Shown: one piece after another, positions 1 through 8,681 of the stretch
Numbering within the stretch: position 1 is the first letter of the stretch
How the letters are laid out: each line of letters starts with the position of its first letter
Position numbers and translations under genes: made by a program
Origin: Pseudomonadota bacterium
GTDB lineage: Bacteria > Pseudomonadota > Alphaproteobacteria > Rhizobiales > Hyphomicrobiaceae
Direction of reading: 5' to 3'
NCBI GenBank assembly: GCA_023412805.1
Contig: JAEZRM010000104.1
Location: 1-47,364, forward strand
DNA length: 47,364 nucleotides
Notes under the pieces: model-generated
The model's input: the letters and a program-made list of their open reading frames with translations, nothing else
Told to the model about the DNA's origin: nothing
Databases searched by the model: none

Positions 1-112
1 GCGCCCGAAACGATCTTGCCGCCAGCATCTGCTCTGCCCTACGCTCCGCTTCGGCCAGATCAGACGCTGGCCAGCGACGGCCGGATTCTAACTTAGAACA
101 TGGCGCCGCTTC

Positions 113-1987
113 GTGGGGCAGGCCACAACCGCCCTTGGCGACCGCATTACCTCTGGCACGCTGGCGATGATTGCCAACAGCGCCACCAGCGTGGTGAGCC
201 TTTCTGCCGCAGGCACCACATGGGGTTATCTCAGCAGCCTGATGAGCTATCTGCCGCGCATCAACGCTGAGCGGGTGAGCAGTAGCCTGATTTCCTCCAC
301 CTACGTGCAGCTTTCAAGTTCTACCACGCTGCTTGCGTGCAATAGTACCCTGACCGGAACAGTGCGCTACAGCAGCGGCACGATTCAGTTCTGCCATGAC
401 AACATGTGGAAGGGGTTGGGCGGAGCTGGAGAGTACCTGCATGTAATGGGAAGCAGCAATCAGAATGATATTACCAGCGGGCAGACCATCGCGCTGAACA
501 GCGTGGTATCCGCAAATTCAAACGCTGTGTCGTTCAACCCGGGAACGCATCGCTTCATTTTGCGGGCAGGGAATAGCTACAAGCTCACTGGCAGAGTCCG
601 GTTGAACGGCACGACCACGCCAAGTGAATCGTGGATTGCGGTAATGTGGCGGAACATCACCGGCAACGTGGCAATTGGCGCGTACGGCGTCGTGTACGCA
701 CAGAGCACGACGGGGGCATGGTCAGATTTAGAGCAGGCCATAGCTTACATAACTCCTATTGTTGATACGGAAGTAGCGCTTGTTCAAGCAAACGGGACAG
801 TCGGTGTTGATCTCGCGAACATGGAGGCGTTCATCGAGGTCATGACCACCGGAAGTGGCGGCGTTGGAGGCGGCGGAGCTAGTGCACTTTCTGACCTGAC
901 TGACGTTAGCGTTGCGGGCGCAGCACCAGGCAGCATCCTTTCCTACAATGGTTCCGCGTGGGTCGTGAGCAGCTCGGTATCCGCGAGCAGCGCACTTGGC
1001 GATCGCATCACCTCCGGTACGCTGGCGATGATTGCCAACAGCAACACCAGCGTGGTCAGCCTTTCCACTGGGGGCACTACGTGGGGATATTTTAGCAGCC
1101 TGATGAGCTACCTGCCGCGCATCAATGCGGAGCGGGTGAGCAGCACGCTGGTTTCGACTACGTATGTGCAGTTTTCCAGCGCCACGATCGTGCTGTCGTG
1201 CGGCAGCCCCCTTGTCGGCACCATGCGCTACACCAGCGGCACGGTTCAGGTGTGCGACGGCATCAACTGGAGCAACGTGGGCATCGGAGTTCCCACTGGG
1301 GCAATCATGGCGTTTCATGAAACCGCGTGCCCCGACGGGTGGACGGAATACACGCCAGCACGCGGCCGTTTCCTGCGAGGTATTGATAATGGTGCGGGCA
1401 ACGACCCTGGTGGGACACGCGCACCGGGGAATGTGCAGGCAGATATGGTGGGACCGCACAACCACCAGCTTGCCGTGTCGATGGGCACCAGCGGAGATTA
1501 TGGGCTTCGGGATGCGGGGAATGCGACCAGCACAGGAGCGCCCTGGACGCAAAATAACTCGGGCGTTGAAACGCGACCCAAGAACGTAGCTGTTATCTTC
1601 TGTCAGTACAGCGGTATTGGCGGCGGTGGAGGTGGCGGAGACGGAAGTCCGACGACTCTGGATGATTTAACGGATGTGAATACGTCCGGAGCTGCGGTCG
1701 GCAGCATCCTGGCCTATGATGGAGCCAACTGGGTTATCAGCAGCACGGTGTCCGTCAGTAGCGCGCTCGGTGATCGCATCGTCTCCGGCACCGCGAGCGT
1801 TGTGGCGCATGAAAATCGAGGGGTCAGTACCAGCGTACCAGTGGATGTCTCCGGCAGCGTGCGCGTATCCGGCACACTTCAATTGGCCCAGGGGGCAGGC
1901 GACGAAGCGTGCGGCTCTGGGCACTACGGAACCATTCGTATTGGTCCTGACGGTGATCTCGAGGTTTGCCTGTACGAGGGGCCGTGA
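113..1987 (+). CDS. Modular phage-tail-fibre-like protein with tail-collar domain
   Basis: A 624-aa protein without a signal peptide, made of repeated modules. A module starting ALGDRITSGTLAM occurs at about residues 7-105 and again at about 293-390, with a short divergent third copy (ALGDRIVSGT) near 552. Linkers of the form LxDLTDV...GSIL.Y occur twice (about 258-292 and 515-550), each after a glycine run. Between them, about residues 393-502, lies a phage tail-collar-like domain (GAIMAFHETACPDGW, ARGRFLRG, and the closing RPKNVAVIFCQY). Such domains sit at the tips of tail fibres and bind receptors. The start is GTG at 113. An in-frame TAA at 89-91 rules out a much longer protein in this frame, but there is no clear ribosome site, so the true 5' end could be frameshifted. 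A pilus-tip or secreted adhesin is the alternative. The domain call is solid and the cellular role is inferred. Confidence 0.75.
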   Translation: MGQATTALGDRITSGTLAMIANSATSVVSLSAAGTTWGYLSSLMSYLPRINAERVSSSLISSTYVQLSSSTTLLACNSTLTGTVRYSSGTIQFCHDNMWKGLGGAGEYLHVMGSSNQNDITSGQTIALNSVVSANSNAVSFNPGTHRFILRAGNSYKLTGRVRLNGTTTPSESWIAVMWRNITGNVAIGAYGVVYAQSTTGAWSDLEQAIAYITPIVDTEVALVQANGTVGVDLANMEAFIEVMTTGSGGVGGGGASALSDLTDVSVAGAAPGSILSYNGSAWVVSSSVSASSALGDRITSGTLAMIANSNTSVVSLSTGGTTWGYFSSLMSYLPRINAERVSSTLVSTTYVQFSSATIVLSCGSPLVGTMRYTSGTVQVCDGINWSNVGIGVPTGAIMAFHETACPDGWTEYTPARGRFLRGIDNGAGNDPGGTRAPGNVQADMVGPHNHQLAVSMGTSGDYGLRDAGNATSTGAPWTQNNSGVETRPKNVAVIFCQYSGIGGGGGGGDGSPTTLDDLTDVNTSGAAVGSILAYDGANWVISSTVSVSSALGDRIVSGTASVVAHENRGVSTSVPVDVSGSVRVSGTLQLAQGAGDEACGSGHYGTIRIGPDGDLEVCLYEGP

Positions 1988-2082
1988 ACCCGGCCGTTCT
2001 GCTTTTTGCCCGCAAATCACGACAAAAACTGATGCCTAGACAAGCACTCGAGAGGAAGAGTTGCGAGTGTCTGGGTTAAGCT

Positions 2083-3084
2083 GTGCGCGTGGTCCGACGC
2101 CGCGCCCTTGCCGTTGTGCTGGGAGTGATCCTCCTCGCATTGCCATGGGCTGCAAATGCGGAGGGCGCATTTAAGAAGGTGGCAACGATCTCTGCCACGT
2201 TAGGGATCGGCTCCGATCGCGTTTGCGTTGGCGCGCCGACCACAGGCGGGCCGCAAGGCATCATCGGATGCGCGGCAACGGCACCACAGATTGTTGCGGG
2301 AGGAATTTCTGCCAGTGGCATTATCACCGCCACGGAGTTCAGAGGCGATGTTTCGGGGGTAAATGTTCACAAGGGGAATGAAACGTGCTCGTCGATCGCA
2401 GATCACGGCAAGATGGTGTTCGGTGATGCGGGTATTCACGCCTGCACACCGTTCGGCTGGCGCTTCATGGCTTATCACACGACGATAATAGACGCGGCGG
2501 CTGCGCCGTCGGATCAATCATGGACCGGTGGATATTTCGTGCTTGTGAGAAGCGCCGCGTCCAACAGCAATTTTGGCGGGCGCGCGGGGGCAGCTTCCAT
2601 CTGTCTGAACCGGCTGACTCGTGACCCATGGAAAGGGAAGATGGACTCGTACACGCGTGGAATGCTGAACTCTTCGAAGATCAGGCCGTTCCTGTGCGAT
2701 GCCTCGACTTGTGAGAACGCGGTGCCCAACACCTCCTACCGCTATGCCCAGGCGGAAATGCCCAGCCAGGGCGGGGCTAGCTTCACGAGCGATGGAAATG
2801 GTGCGGGCCCCGGTGATAGCAGCAACTGGGGCGCATATGGCGGAACCACCAAATTCCATGTGGACGGGGAGGGAAACGGTAGCATGTACGTGACCGGGCG
2901 AGGTGCGGGAACGAGCACGGCGTGGGGAACATCGCCGCACTCGGCCACATGCTCGGGATGGACAAGCACCAGCGGGAATAACGCACGTGTGGGATACAAT
3001 AACCTGACCGGGACCAGCCGATGGAGCCAGGCAAGCAGCGCTTGTAACTTCGCGGTCAACTTGATCTGTTTCGTGGATCCATAG
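2083..3084 (+). CDS. Secreted protein with C-terminal lectin/endostatin-like (DUF1554-type) domain
   Basis: A 333-aa protein starting at GTG 2083. It has a basic N-terminus and a hydrophobic core, with probable signal-peptidase cleavage after AANA (residue about 26). Residues about 95-120 contain a CSS...GxHACTPFGW segment like the C...C..W pattern in the preceding tail-fibre-like gene. From about residue 145 to the end, the pattern YFVLVRSAASNSNFGG...CLN...CSGWTS...W...CNF...LICFVDP resembles the cysteine-paired DUF1554/endostatin-like fold found in bacterial surface proteins. It lies 95 bp after the tail-fibre-like gene on the same strand, so the two may be co-expressed surface or tail components. 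Domain assignment is by pattern only, and the ligand is unknown. Confidence 0.6.
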   Translation: MRVVRRRALAVVLGVILLALPWAANAEGAFKKVATISATLGIGSDRVCVGAPTTGGPQGIIGCAATAPQIVAGGISASGIITATEFRGDVSGVNVHKGNETCSSIADHGKMVFGDAGIHACTPFGWRFMAYHTTIIDAAAAPSDQSWTGGYFVLVRSAASNSNFGGRAGAASICLNRLTRDPWKGKMDSYTRGMLNSSKIRPFLCDASTCENAVPNTSYRYAQAEMPSQGGASFTSDGNGAGPGDSSNWGAYGGTTKFHVDGEGNGSMYVTGRGAGTSTAWGTSPHSATCSGWTSTSGNNARVGYNNLTGTSRWSQASSACNFAVNLICFVDP

Positions 3085-3235
3085 TGGGATTTCAGGGCGT
3101 TGGAACATGGGAGGCGGCTCGCATCGAGAAGCCGGAGCATTGGCGAGGGTGCTAGCCTTCCTCTGATGTTGCATTGGTATTGAGGTTCGCATCATCGTAG
3201 TTGGATAGCACTGGCGCTGCTTCTGGGAGGGGAAC

Positions 3236-3679
3236 GTGAATTGGAATATGGGCTGGGAGATGGTTTCGGCCGTCACGCAGGTGCTCGGATTTGGCGGCAT
3301 CATCTGGGGATTGGCTGAGAACCGAAGATCCTTGCAGACGCAGGTGGCGCTGGATTTCTACAAGCGGTTTGCTGACGTGGCCGATCGGATGCCCAGCGAG
3401 CTGCGACTTCCCTCGACCGACGGACGGCTTTCCTCGCTCTCCGAGTCCATCCGCTCGCAGGTTATCAGGTCGATGATGAGTTACCTCAATCTTTGCTGCG
3501 AGGAATACGCGCTCTATCAGAAAGGGCGGTTGCCGCAAGACGTGTGGGACGTCAGCCGGAAAGAGATCCAGTCAAATTTCAGAAACGCGATTTGGCGCGA
3601 TGCCTGGACCTCGGTGAAGCCTCGGTACGAGAGTGATCCCGAATTCATGAGATTGATGGAAGGGACTATCCTGCGCTGA
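3236..3679 (+). CDS. Hypothetical protein with one N-terminal membrane segment
   Basis: A 147-aa protein starting at GTG 3236, preceded by a good purine-rich ribosome site (GGGAGGGG). Residues about 8-26 (VSAVTQVLGFGGIIWGLAE) could form a membrane helix. The rest is a charged, alpha-helical domain (VALDFYKRFADVADRMPSEL, NLCCEEYALYQKGRLP, and a C-terminal PRYESDPEFMRLM). The layout resembles small single-helix proteins of the DUF4760 type, but the match is from memory and not firm. No enzyme motif is visible. It is a single gene between the surface-protein pair and the convergent gene at 3746. Confidence 0.6.
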   Translation: MNWNMGWEMVSAVTQVLGFGGIIWGLAENRRSLQTQVALDFYKRFADVADRMPSELRLPSTDGRLSSLSESIRSQVIRSMMSYLNLCCEEYALYQKGRLPQDVWDVSRKEIQSNFRNAIWRDAWTSVKPRYESDPEFMRLMEGTILR

Positions 3680-3745
3680 GCAGCGAGGCCCGCTAGAAGC
3701 GAGCCATGCTGCGGGGAACGTCGCCGTGTTAGCGCGTCCCAGAAA

Positions 3746-4273
3746 CTATTGCACGATGTTGAAGCAGGCCATGCGGCAGGCCGTGTGTACGCCGCTCTTA
3801 CCCTCGTGAGTGGCGTACACCCGCGAGTGGGCGCCTGAGCGCTCAATGAAGCAGTCGTGGGCGTGGTTGTCCTGGGTAGTGGTAGCGCGCACGCGCGTAA
3901 GGGCGCAAACCTGACCTTGGGCCCAACCGCTTGGCGTGGTGTTGTAGGATTCGACTTCCGCGACCAGGGCAATGCTCACGTTCGGGGCAGGCGAGGGTGT
4001 TGCCGACGGCGGCGCCACGCAGCCGTTGGCGTCAGCGCCGGGGCCACCGGGCCGGTAGAACTTCGAAGCGTTGTTGCAGTGAACCACGCGGTCGGTTTGA
4101 GATTTAAGCTGGTCAATTGCGGCTTTGAGGATGCTCGTCGAGGCCTGCATGCGCATTTCCATGGCAGATTCCGCCTGCGCGGTGCGGCTGCCGGCGGACA
4201 GTTCCAAAGCGTGTGCTGACGGGATCAATCCGACAAGCGCGACAATAAGCAATCGAGCATGTTTCATGTCCAT
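3746..4273 (-). CDS. Small secreted cysteine-containing protein, unknown function
   Basis: A 175-aa protein if the ATG at 4271-4273 is used; ATG at 4265-4267 is equally possible, and neither has a strong ribosome site. The N-terminus is a signal peptide (MKHARLLIVALVGLIPSAHA) with likely cleavage before LELSAG. After a helical stretch rich in Met, Gln and Ala (AESAMEMRMQASTSILKAA) comes HCNNASKFYRPGGPGADANGCV, a motif that seems shared with other small exported proteins near tail-fibre or pilus genes. A Pro/Ala/Thr linker and a C-terminal domain with four cysteines follow. It lies convergent with the gene ending at 3679 and downstream of the relaxase gene. Export and disulphides are inferred. 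Function is not recognised. Confidence 0.55.
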   Translation of the reverse strand: MDMKHARLLIVALVGLIPSAHALELSAGSRTAQAESAMEMRMQASTSILKAAIDQLKSQTDRVVHCNNASKFYRPGGPGADANGCVAPPSATPSPAPNVSIALVAEVESYNTTPSGWAQGQVCALTRVRATTTQDNHAHDCFIERSGAHSRVYATHEGKSGVHTACRMACFNIVQ

Positions 4274-4354
4274 GTATGGAGGACCATGGGAAGCAAACTG
4301 ACAAGAACCTGACATGGTGTTTGATGGGGGGAGTGTTGCGGCTGCGCAGGTTGC

Positions 4355-5449
4355 TCATCGCTCACGCGTGGATTTTCGATGCGACCGCCGCTGCGGAGGT
4401 TGCGGACGCCTGTTCGCCGGCCGGCGCTGCGGCGGGGTGTGCGCGGTCCAGGTGGCAAGATCCTGCCGGAGGCTGGCGAGCAGCTGCACGATGAGCGGCG
4501 CCCTGGCGAGCTTGGCGTAGCGCACGGCGATTGCCTGCTGGATGGCTGCGCGGACCTCGGCGCTGTCGGCAAGTCCAAGCGTTCGGAAGGCACGGGCGAG
4601 GTCGACGGCATCGACCAACGGCCGTGCGGAATGTGGCCGTTTGGCAGGCGGCGAACGCGCGGGCAGCCTTTGCTTGATGAGGCCTTTGGCGGTCGGCTGC
4701 AAACCGAGCGCAGACAGTTTGACGTAGCTGCTGGTATGGCCGACGACGTAGCCCTTTCCTTTGGCCTCGAGTGTGAGGCCTTCGGCGGCGAACAGGGCGT
4801 GAAGGTCGTCCCATGTGGAGGCATGGTCGAGGTTCTCGTTGAGATGCTCGGTGAAGGCACGTGTCTGGCGCGCGCTCCATTGGGTGCGGTTGGTGTGGGC
4901 GCCACGGCGGGCGGCGTAGGTGGCCCGGCGGTTGGGCTTCTTGGGGAGCGCGTCGGTGAGCTCGGGATTGATGCGGTGGGCGGGCACGTGTGCAAACCGC
5001 GTACCCTCGGCAAGCTCGCGCATGATGCGGTCGAAGCGGGCGTAGTCGTGTGCCGTCGACCAGGCGCGGCCGGTGATTGGCGACACACGGTTGATCATCA
5101 TGTGCAGATGCGGGTGTGCCTTATCGCCGTGCCCCATGATGAGGGCCTGGTGCTCGGCTAGACCGGCGCGCTCGAGCGTGGCGCGGGCGATGGCCTGCAT
5201 GTGCTCCGGTGCGGGTTGCTCGCGTACGTGCCAGGCAATGACGAGATGATAGCAGGCATTCGCACAGCGCCGCGATTGCGCGGCGGTCGCCTGCATGAAG
5301 GCGGCGGCGAGCTCGGGATCGGTGGTGCCGAGGTTCTGCTCGAGGATCCAGGCAACGCGGTCGGGATGGGTGGGTCTCGTCTTGCCGTGGATGAGATAGC
5401 GGGCGAGCTTTCGGAAATCCTGCGTGGTCGGCTTGATGTCCGCCAGCAT
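4355..5449 (-). CDS. Relaxase / mobilisation nuclease (MobA/VirD2-like)
   Basis: A 364-aa DNA-nicking relaxase that would cut one strand at oriT and pilot it during conjugative mobilisation. The start MLADIKPTTQ at 5449 was chosen because it overlaps the stop of the upstream MobC-like gene by one base (TGATG), which implies translational coupling; longer in-frame starts give arginine-rich shadow sequence. Motif I contains the candidate nicking tyrosine (ARYLIHGK, Y18). The metal-binding histidine motif is HGDKAHPHLH at residues 107-116, followed by MMINRV and GRAW. The C-terminal 140 residues are basic and low-complexity, and no helicase or primase domain is visible. No type IV secretion genes are in the window, so a mobilisable rather than self-transmissible element is the modest reading. 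Confidence 0.85.
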   Translation of the reverse strand: MLADIKPTTQDFRKLARYLIHGKTRPTHPDRVAWILEQNLGTTDPELAAAFMQATAAQSRRCANACYHLVIAWHVREQPAPEHMQAIARATLERAGLAEHQALIMGHGDKAHPHLHMMINRVSPITGRAWSTAHDYARFDRIMRELAEGTRFAHVPAHRINPELTDALPKKPNRRATYAARRGAHTNRTQWSARQTRAFTEHLNENLDHASTWDDLHALFAAEGLTLEAKGKGYVVGHTSSYVKLSALGLQPTAKGLIKQRLPARSPPAKRPHSARPLVDAVDLARAFRTLGLADSAEVRAAIQQAIAVRYAKLARAPLIVQLLASLRQDLATWTAHTPPQRRPANRRPQPPQRRSHRKSTRER

Positions 5450-5928
5450 CAGGTGGCGTAGGTCCGTGCGAGGCGTTCGACGGCGGCCATGACCTGGCGA
5501 AGTTCTGTGGCCGTGACCGGCACGATGCCGGCGTTCGCTTGGCGGGTGAGCTGGTTGAGGTTGTTGAGGGCGCCGGAAAGCTGGCGCATGAGCGCGTGCG
5601 GAACGGCGCGGGCGTGCGGGACGGCAAGGCGCTGGCCTGTCTGGTGGGCTTTGAGCACTTCGTACAGCAGTCGTGAGTAGGTGAGGTTGCGCGTTTCGGC
5701 TTCGTGATCGAGATCCTCGAACATGCGCGTGGTGATGCGCGTGCGCACGAAACAGGGAGCCGGCTCCTTGCGGTCGGATTGTCCCTTGCGATAGCCCCGT
5801 GTCGGCATGGCACGGCTTTCGTTCTTGTTCTTCGATGCCAGGGAGGGGGCCGCCGCGCGGACGATGGTGGTGCAGCGGCCACACGCTGCGGCGAGGCGCC
5901 TTTGAACCCATTTTGTGGTCAAAGGCAT
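5449..5928 (-). CDS. MobC-like relaxosome accessory protein
   Basis: A 159-aa protein directly upstream of, and overlapping by one base with, the relaxase gene. Start MPLTTKW at 5928 is preferred because a strong purine-rich ribosome site (GGGAGGGGGCGAGG) lies just before it; ATG at 5808 (MPTRGYRKG) is an alternative. The region FVRTRITTRMFEDLDHEAETRNLTYSRLLYEVL resembles the ribbon-helix-helix N-terminus of MobC-type proteins. The C-terminal half contains ALMRQLSGALNNLNQLTRQAN, which matches the typical MobC pattern of a conserved helix with NLNQL.R. Such proteins bind near oriT and help the relaxase melt the nick site. Placement and motif make the assignment good. DNA binding is inferred. 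Confidence 0.75.
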   Translation of the reverse strand: MPLTTKWVQRRLAAACGRCTTIVRAAAPSLASKNKNESRAMPTRGYRKGQSDRKEPAPCFVRTRITTRMFEDLDHEAETRNLTYSRLLYEVLKAHQTGQRLAVPHARAVPHALMRQLSGALNNLNQLTRQANAGIVPVTATELRQVMAAVERLARTYAT

Positions 5929-6090
5929 ACCTCGCCCCCTCCCTTCCATCCTCATGCTTGAATTGACCTTACGACAAGTCGCTTGCCTCTTCCTTGGGCA
6001 CGCCGTGGCTCGGCGGCGACAATCTCAAACCGTCTCTGCCGCACTTTGGTGCGTTCGCATTCATCGCCTGGATGAGAGCTGACCACGTCG

Positions 6091-6143
6091 CGCCAAAACA
6101 ATCGTGGCGCCTGCGGCGGGCTTTTGGCGGGGGCTCTGCCCCC
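6091..6143. repeat. Nested inverted repeats, candidate oriT or terminator
   Basis: A perfect 8-bp inverted repeat, CGCCAAAA (6091-6098) and TTTTGGCG (6122-6129), is followed at once by a hairpin GGGGGC-TCT-GCCCCC (6129-6143). The 12-bp palindrome AACCGCGCGGTT lies at 6193-6204. All sit in the intergenic space upstream of the MobC-like/relaxase genes, the usual place for oriT. They also lie just downstream of the gene ending at 6206, so the G/C hairpin could instead be a terminator. No nick site can be assigned from sequence alone. Confidence 0.4.
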
Positions 6144-6205
6144 TGCACCCCCGAAGTATTTGCGCGAAGAAGATGGCCGGATGTGTATACAGAACCGCGC
6201 GGTTG

Positions 6206-6616
6206 TTAGCGACTGCGTGATCGACGGCTCGAAGCCGCCTCGGTGAAATCGGATGTCGGGCGTCGGATATCCGGCGCGGCTGCGAGGAAGGCGTTCTCGA
6301 TGGACCGGCGCTTGGGCGAGGCCGTTCGCCGACCGGCAAACGGATCGGTACCGTGGAGGGCCGCGATGCATTCGAAAGGCACGCTCGCGAGCTCCTGCGG
6401 CGGTACGGCGAGCGTTTTCGCCAGTCGCAGCAGGATGTGGGTTGCGCAGGCGCGCCGATCGGCTTCGGACAACGGATGGCCAGCGACCGCGTCGGCCAAG
6501 TGGAAGGTCCAGCCGTTATCCGTTGCGCACGGCTCGATCCAAGCCTCGAGGCTGCCCTTGCCGTTGAGATAGACGCGGCGGCTTCCGGCGATGTTCTGCG
6601 TGTGCGTGACGATCAT
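6206..6616 (-). CDS. Hypothetical protein linked to the mobilisation genes
   Basis: A 136-aa protein upstream of the MobC-like gene on the same strand. It begins MIVTHTQNIAGSRRVYLNGK with a Trp-containing segment (GSLEAWIEPCATDNGWTFHL), then a helical part (LSEADRRACATHILLRLAKTL) and a basic, Ser/Arg-rich tail. Composition and codon use match the surrounding mobile-element genes. No known family or motif was recognised. A 12-bp palindrome follows its stop codon directly. It could be another relaxosome component, but that rests only on position. Confidence 0.5.
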   Translation of the reverse strand: MIVTHTQNIAGSRRVYLNGKGSLEAWIEPCATDNGWTFHLADAVAGHPLSEADRRACATHILLRLAKTLAVPPQELASVPFECIAALHGTDPFAGRRTASPKRRSIENAFLAAAPDIRRPTSDFTEAASSRRSRSR

Positions 6617-7230
6617 GCGATGAGTGTCGTCGCGAAAGAGCGAGCGAAGAAGCGCGATGCTGCCTTCGCACGCAGGCGCGAGTCAGCCACGGGCGATTGG
6701 GGTGAGGGGGTGTGGCATGGCTGTCGCAAGGTTCTTGGCGGCCGGGGATCGTGTGGTGCCGTTTCTTCCGGAGCCGGGCCGTCGCGGAGGGCCTCTCCGT
6801 CCCGGGCGCGTCAGCGCGGCCCTCCGCGCCGGCACGCGAAGGGGCGGCGCCTTGGGGCCGTTTCTTCTGGTGAGGGCTTGAGCGGTTGCTTCAGATGGCG
6901 CGGTAATCAGCAGGGGCGTTGCTGCTGGGTTGATGTTGCGGCAGGCTTGATGTGCGGTACAGCCGGAAGCGGCGATGACCGTCGAAGGAGATGGCGCCCT
7001 ATGGGGCGCCTCCGTGTTATCTAGCATTAATTTGAAAGGACGCTTGGCCGAGGATTGTTCGCAATCGTCGAATGACCGGACGTCATCGGGCATCCTCACA
7101 TCCACGCTCTTGACCCCAAGCAGCCGTTTGAGCCTGTGGATGTCGCAATGGCTTAAGCGTCTTCTCGGGGTCTGATAGTTCCCAACCTCGCTGTCGAGAC
7201 TGGACGGTAAAAACGAATTGCCGGAAAGCC
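6617..7230. other. Gene-poor spacer with a 10-bp inverted repeat
   Basis: No convincing gene was found here; the open frames are short, arginine/proline-rich shadows. A perfect inverted repeat GCGGAGGGCC (6784-6793) and GGCCCTCCGC (6818-6827) with a 24-base loop is the only structure seen. It could be a terminator-like hairpin or part of a mobile-element end. Confidence 0.4.
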
Positions 7231-7704
7231 CTATTCCGCCAAAATCTCATGTCGGATTTTAAGGCCTGTTGGTGTCTTGTTGAAAATTTTATAATAGGAG
7301 GTGTGCATCGGATCGTAAAATGAATCTTTTCGCGAATCGAAAAATGCCTTCGTGTACCAAGCTACGGAAAAATATACTTCATCTTTGTTGCGGAAGGATT
7401 GTTTCCAGGCCCAGAGTATTGTTGGCTGTTCTCGCGCCCTCATCCGTTCGTCTGACCATTGCAGGATACGCACGCAACGAATTATGTCGTCTTCGTTATC
7501 GAACTTCATCGAAACATGCGTCAGCGCATAAGGTTCAAGCTTCTCGTGCTGATCAAGACTAGACCCATCCAACAACTGTGTCTTTGACGTTTTGCCCTTT
7601 CGGATGTTCGATAGTATCTTTTTTGAAAGGGGCGGGACCACATCTCGAATTACATTAAGAGGATCAGTGAATATCACCATTTCTTCTGTATTTGCGTCGG
7701 GCAT
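7231..7704 (-). CDS. Hypothetical protein, AT-richer than neighbours
   Basis: A 157-aa protein with an excellent ribosome site (TTAGGAG, seven bases before ATG 7704). The sequence is mixed alpha/beta with many aromatic and charged residues (ILQWSDERMRAREQPTILWAW, DEVYFSVAWYTKAFFDSRKD). No signal peptide or membrane helix is visible. Its base composition is clearly lower in GC than the flanking genes, which suggests recent acquisition. No family is recognised. It stands alone between the mobilisation region and a decayed histidine-kinase fragment. Confidence 0.65.
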   Translation of the reverse strand: MPDANTEEMVIFTDPLNVIRDVVPPLSKKILSNIRKGKTSKTQLLDGSSLDQHEKLEPYALTHVSMKFDNEDDIIRCVRILQWSDERMRAREQPTILWAWKQSFRNKDEVYFSVAWYTKAFFDSRKDSFYDPMHTSYYKIFNKTPTGLKIRHEILAE

Positions 7705-7937
7705 AGCAAACTCCTAATATGGACACCGCGAAATGCTGAGTATCGGGTCGGGACGTAATGACCGAACAGCGCTCCGTGGTCCGACCCTCTGCTAACTTAT
7801 CAACGAGCGGGCTCGCCGCAACGTGGTTTTTTTGCGCCACCCGAACAATGTCAGGTGCTGGCCCGTAGCGCCGGTCAGCCGACGGAGGCTATCGGATCAA
7901 CTCGACCCTAGGCAACCGCAGGCCAGCAACGCACCAG

Positions 7938-8237
7938 CGCGTCGCCAATACTATTGGTATCCCAAAAGGAGACATTGAGTGGCAGGTAATCGACGGCACG
8001 GACAGCGCCGCCGATCATGTCAGGAATGGGAGCTATTGCGCCGAATGGGAGACGGTTTTCGAGCCATTCTATCGCTCAGAGGCCTACCGGAGCCGTGCGA
8101 CGGGTGGCTCCGGCCTCGGTCTCGCGAGTGCACGACAGATCGCGGAGGTCAATGGTGGAACAATCAAGCTCGGCGCATCGGCCCTCGGGGGACTGCGCGC
8201 GACATTTCAACTGCCGCTGGCCGCGCGCCAGCCGTGA
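7938..8237 (+). pseudogene. 3' remnant of a sensor histidine kinase (HATPase domain)
   Basis: Translation in the frame ending at the TGA 8235-8237 gives a recognisable kinase ATPase domain: an N-box-like NTIGIPKGDIE, then ETVFEPFYRSEAYRSR, the G2 box GGSGLGLASARQIAEVNGG, and the closing GLRATFQLPLA. The G1 box (DGPGI) is not intact; a degraded version (SGMGAIAP) appears in a different frame around 8017-8046, showing a frameshift. The sensor and dimerisation regions are missing and no start codon is suitable. This is a dead fragment of a two-component kinase left by an insertion or deletion. Confidence 0.7.
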
Positions 8238-8681
8238 TTGGAGAGATTGCATGTTCGGCAGAGATCACATTCTCGCTCGGCACACCGTCTCCACCCGCTG
8301 ACGCTCGAATCCCCGAGAACGAACACGCTCCGCGGGAGCCTGCGGCGCCGGGTTCGTTGTTGTATGGCACGCGCAGACCATAGGGATTTTTACGATGCGA
8401 CGGATTGCGAAGCTCCCGCGATTGACGCAAGCTGATGGGGTTGTCGCGAAGAGCGTTGTAAGCGGCGGCACGAAGGGGAATTGGCGAAGCCAGTTCTGAC
8501 GGGGATACGACGACTGCACTCGCGTGTCCGACAAGGCGTCCAGTGGAAAGGGCGCCTTTTTTTGTTGGCGGATGCCAAACGGTTTCAAGTGAAGGACTGT
8601 GTCACGTTGGAGGCGTCGCCGCCGTGCAGAGGTGGCCGCGCTGGCGTCGGGCATTCGGCGCAACCAACGAAAGTCCCAACC
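8238..8681. other. Spacer without a recognised gene
   Basis: This stretch lies between the kinase remnant and the 171-aa zinc-finger-like gene. Open frames here run in from other frames and look like shadows. A forward open frame from 8481 joins the downstream gene, but its first 67 residues look non-native, so the later ATG was preferred. No repeat or RNA gene is seen. Confidence 0.4.

Noticed and set aside
4379..5161. Plus-strand open frame of 260 codons opposite the relaxase
   Set aside because: The relaxase on the minus strand has the HGDKAHPHLH motif and coupled start; the plus frame is glycine/valine-rich shadow.
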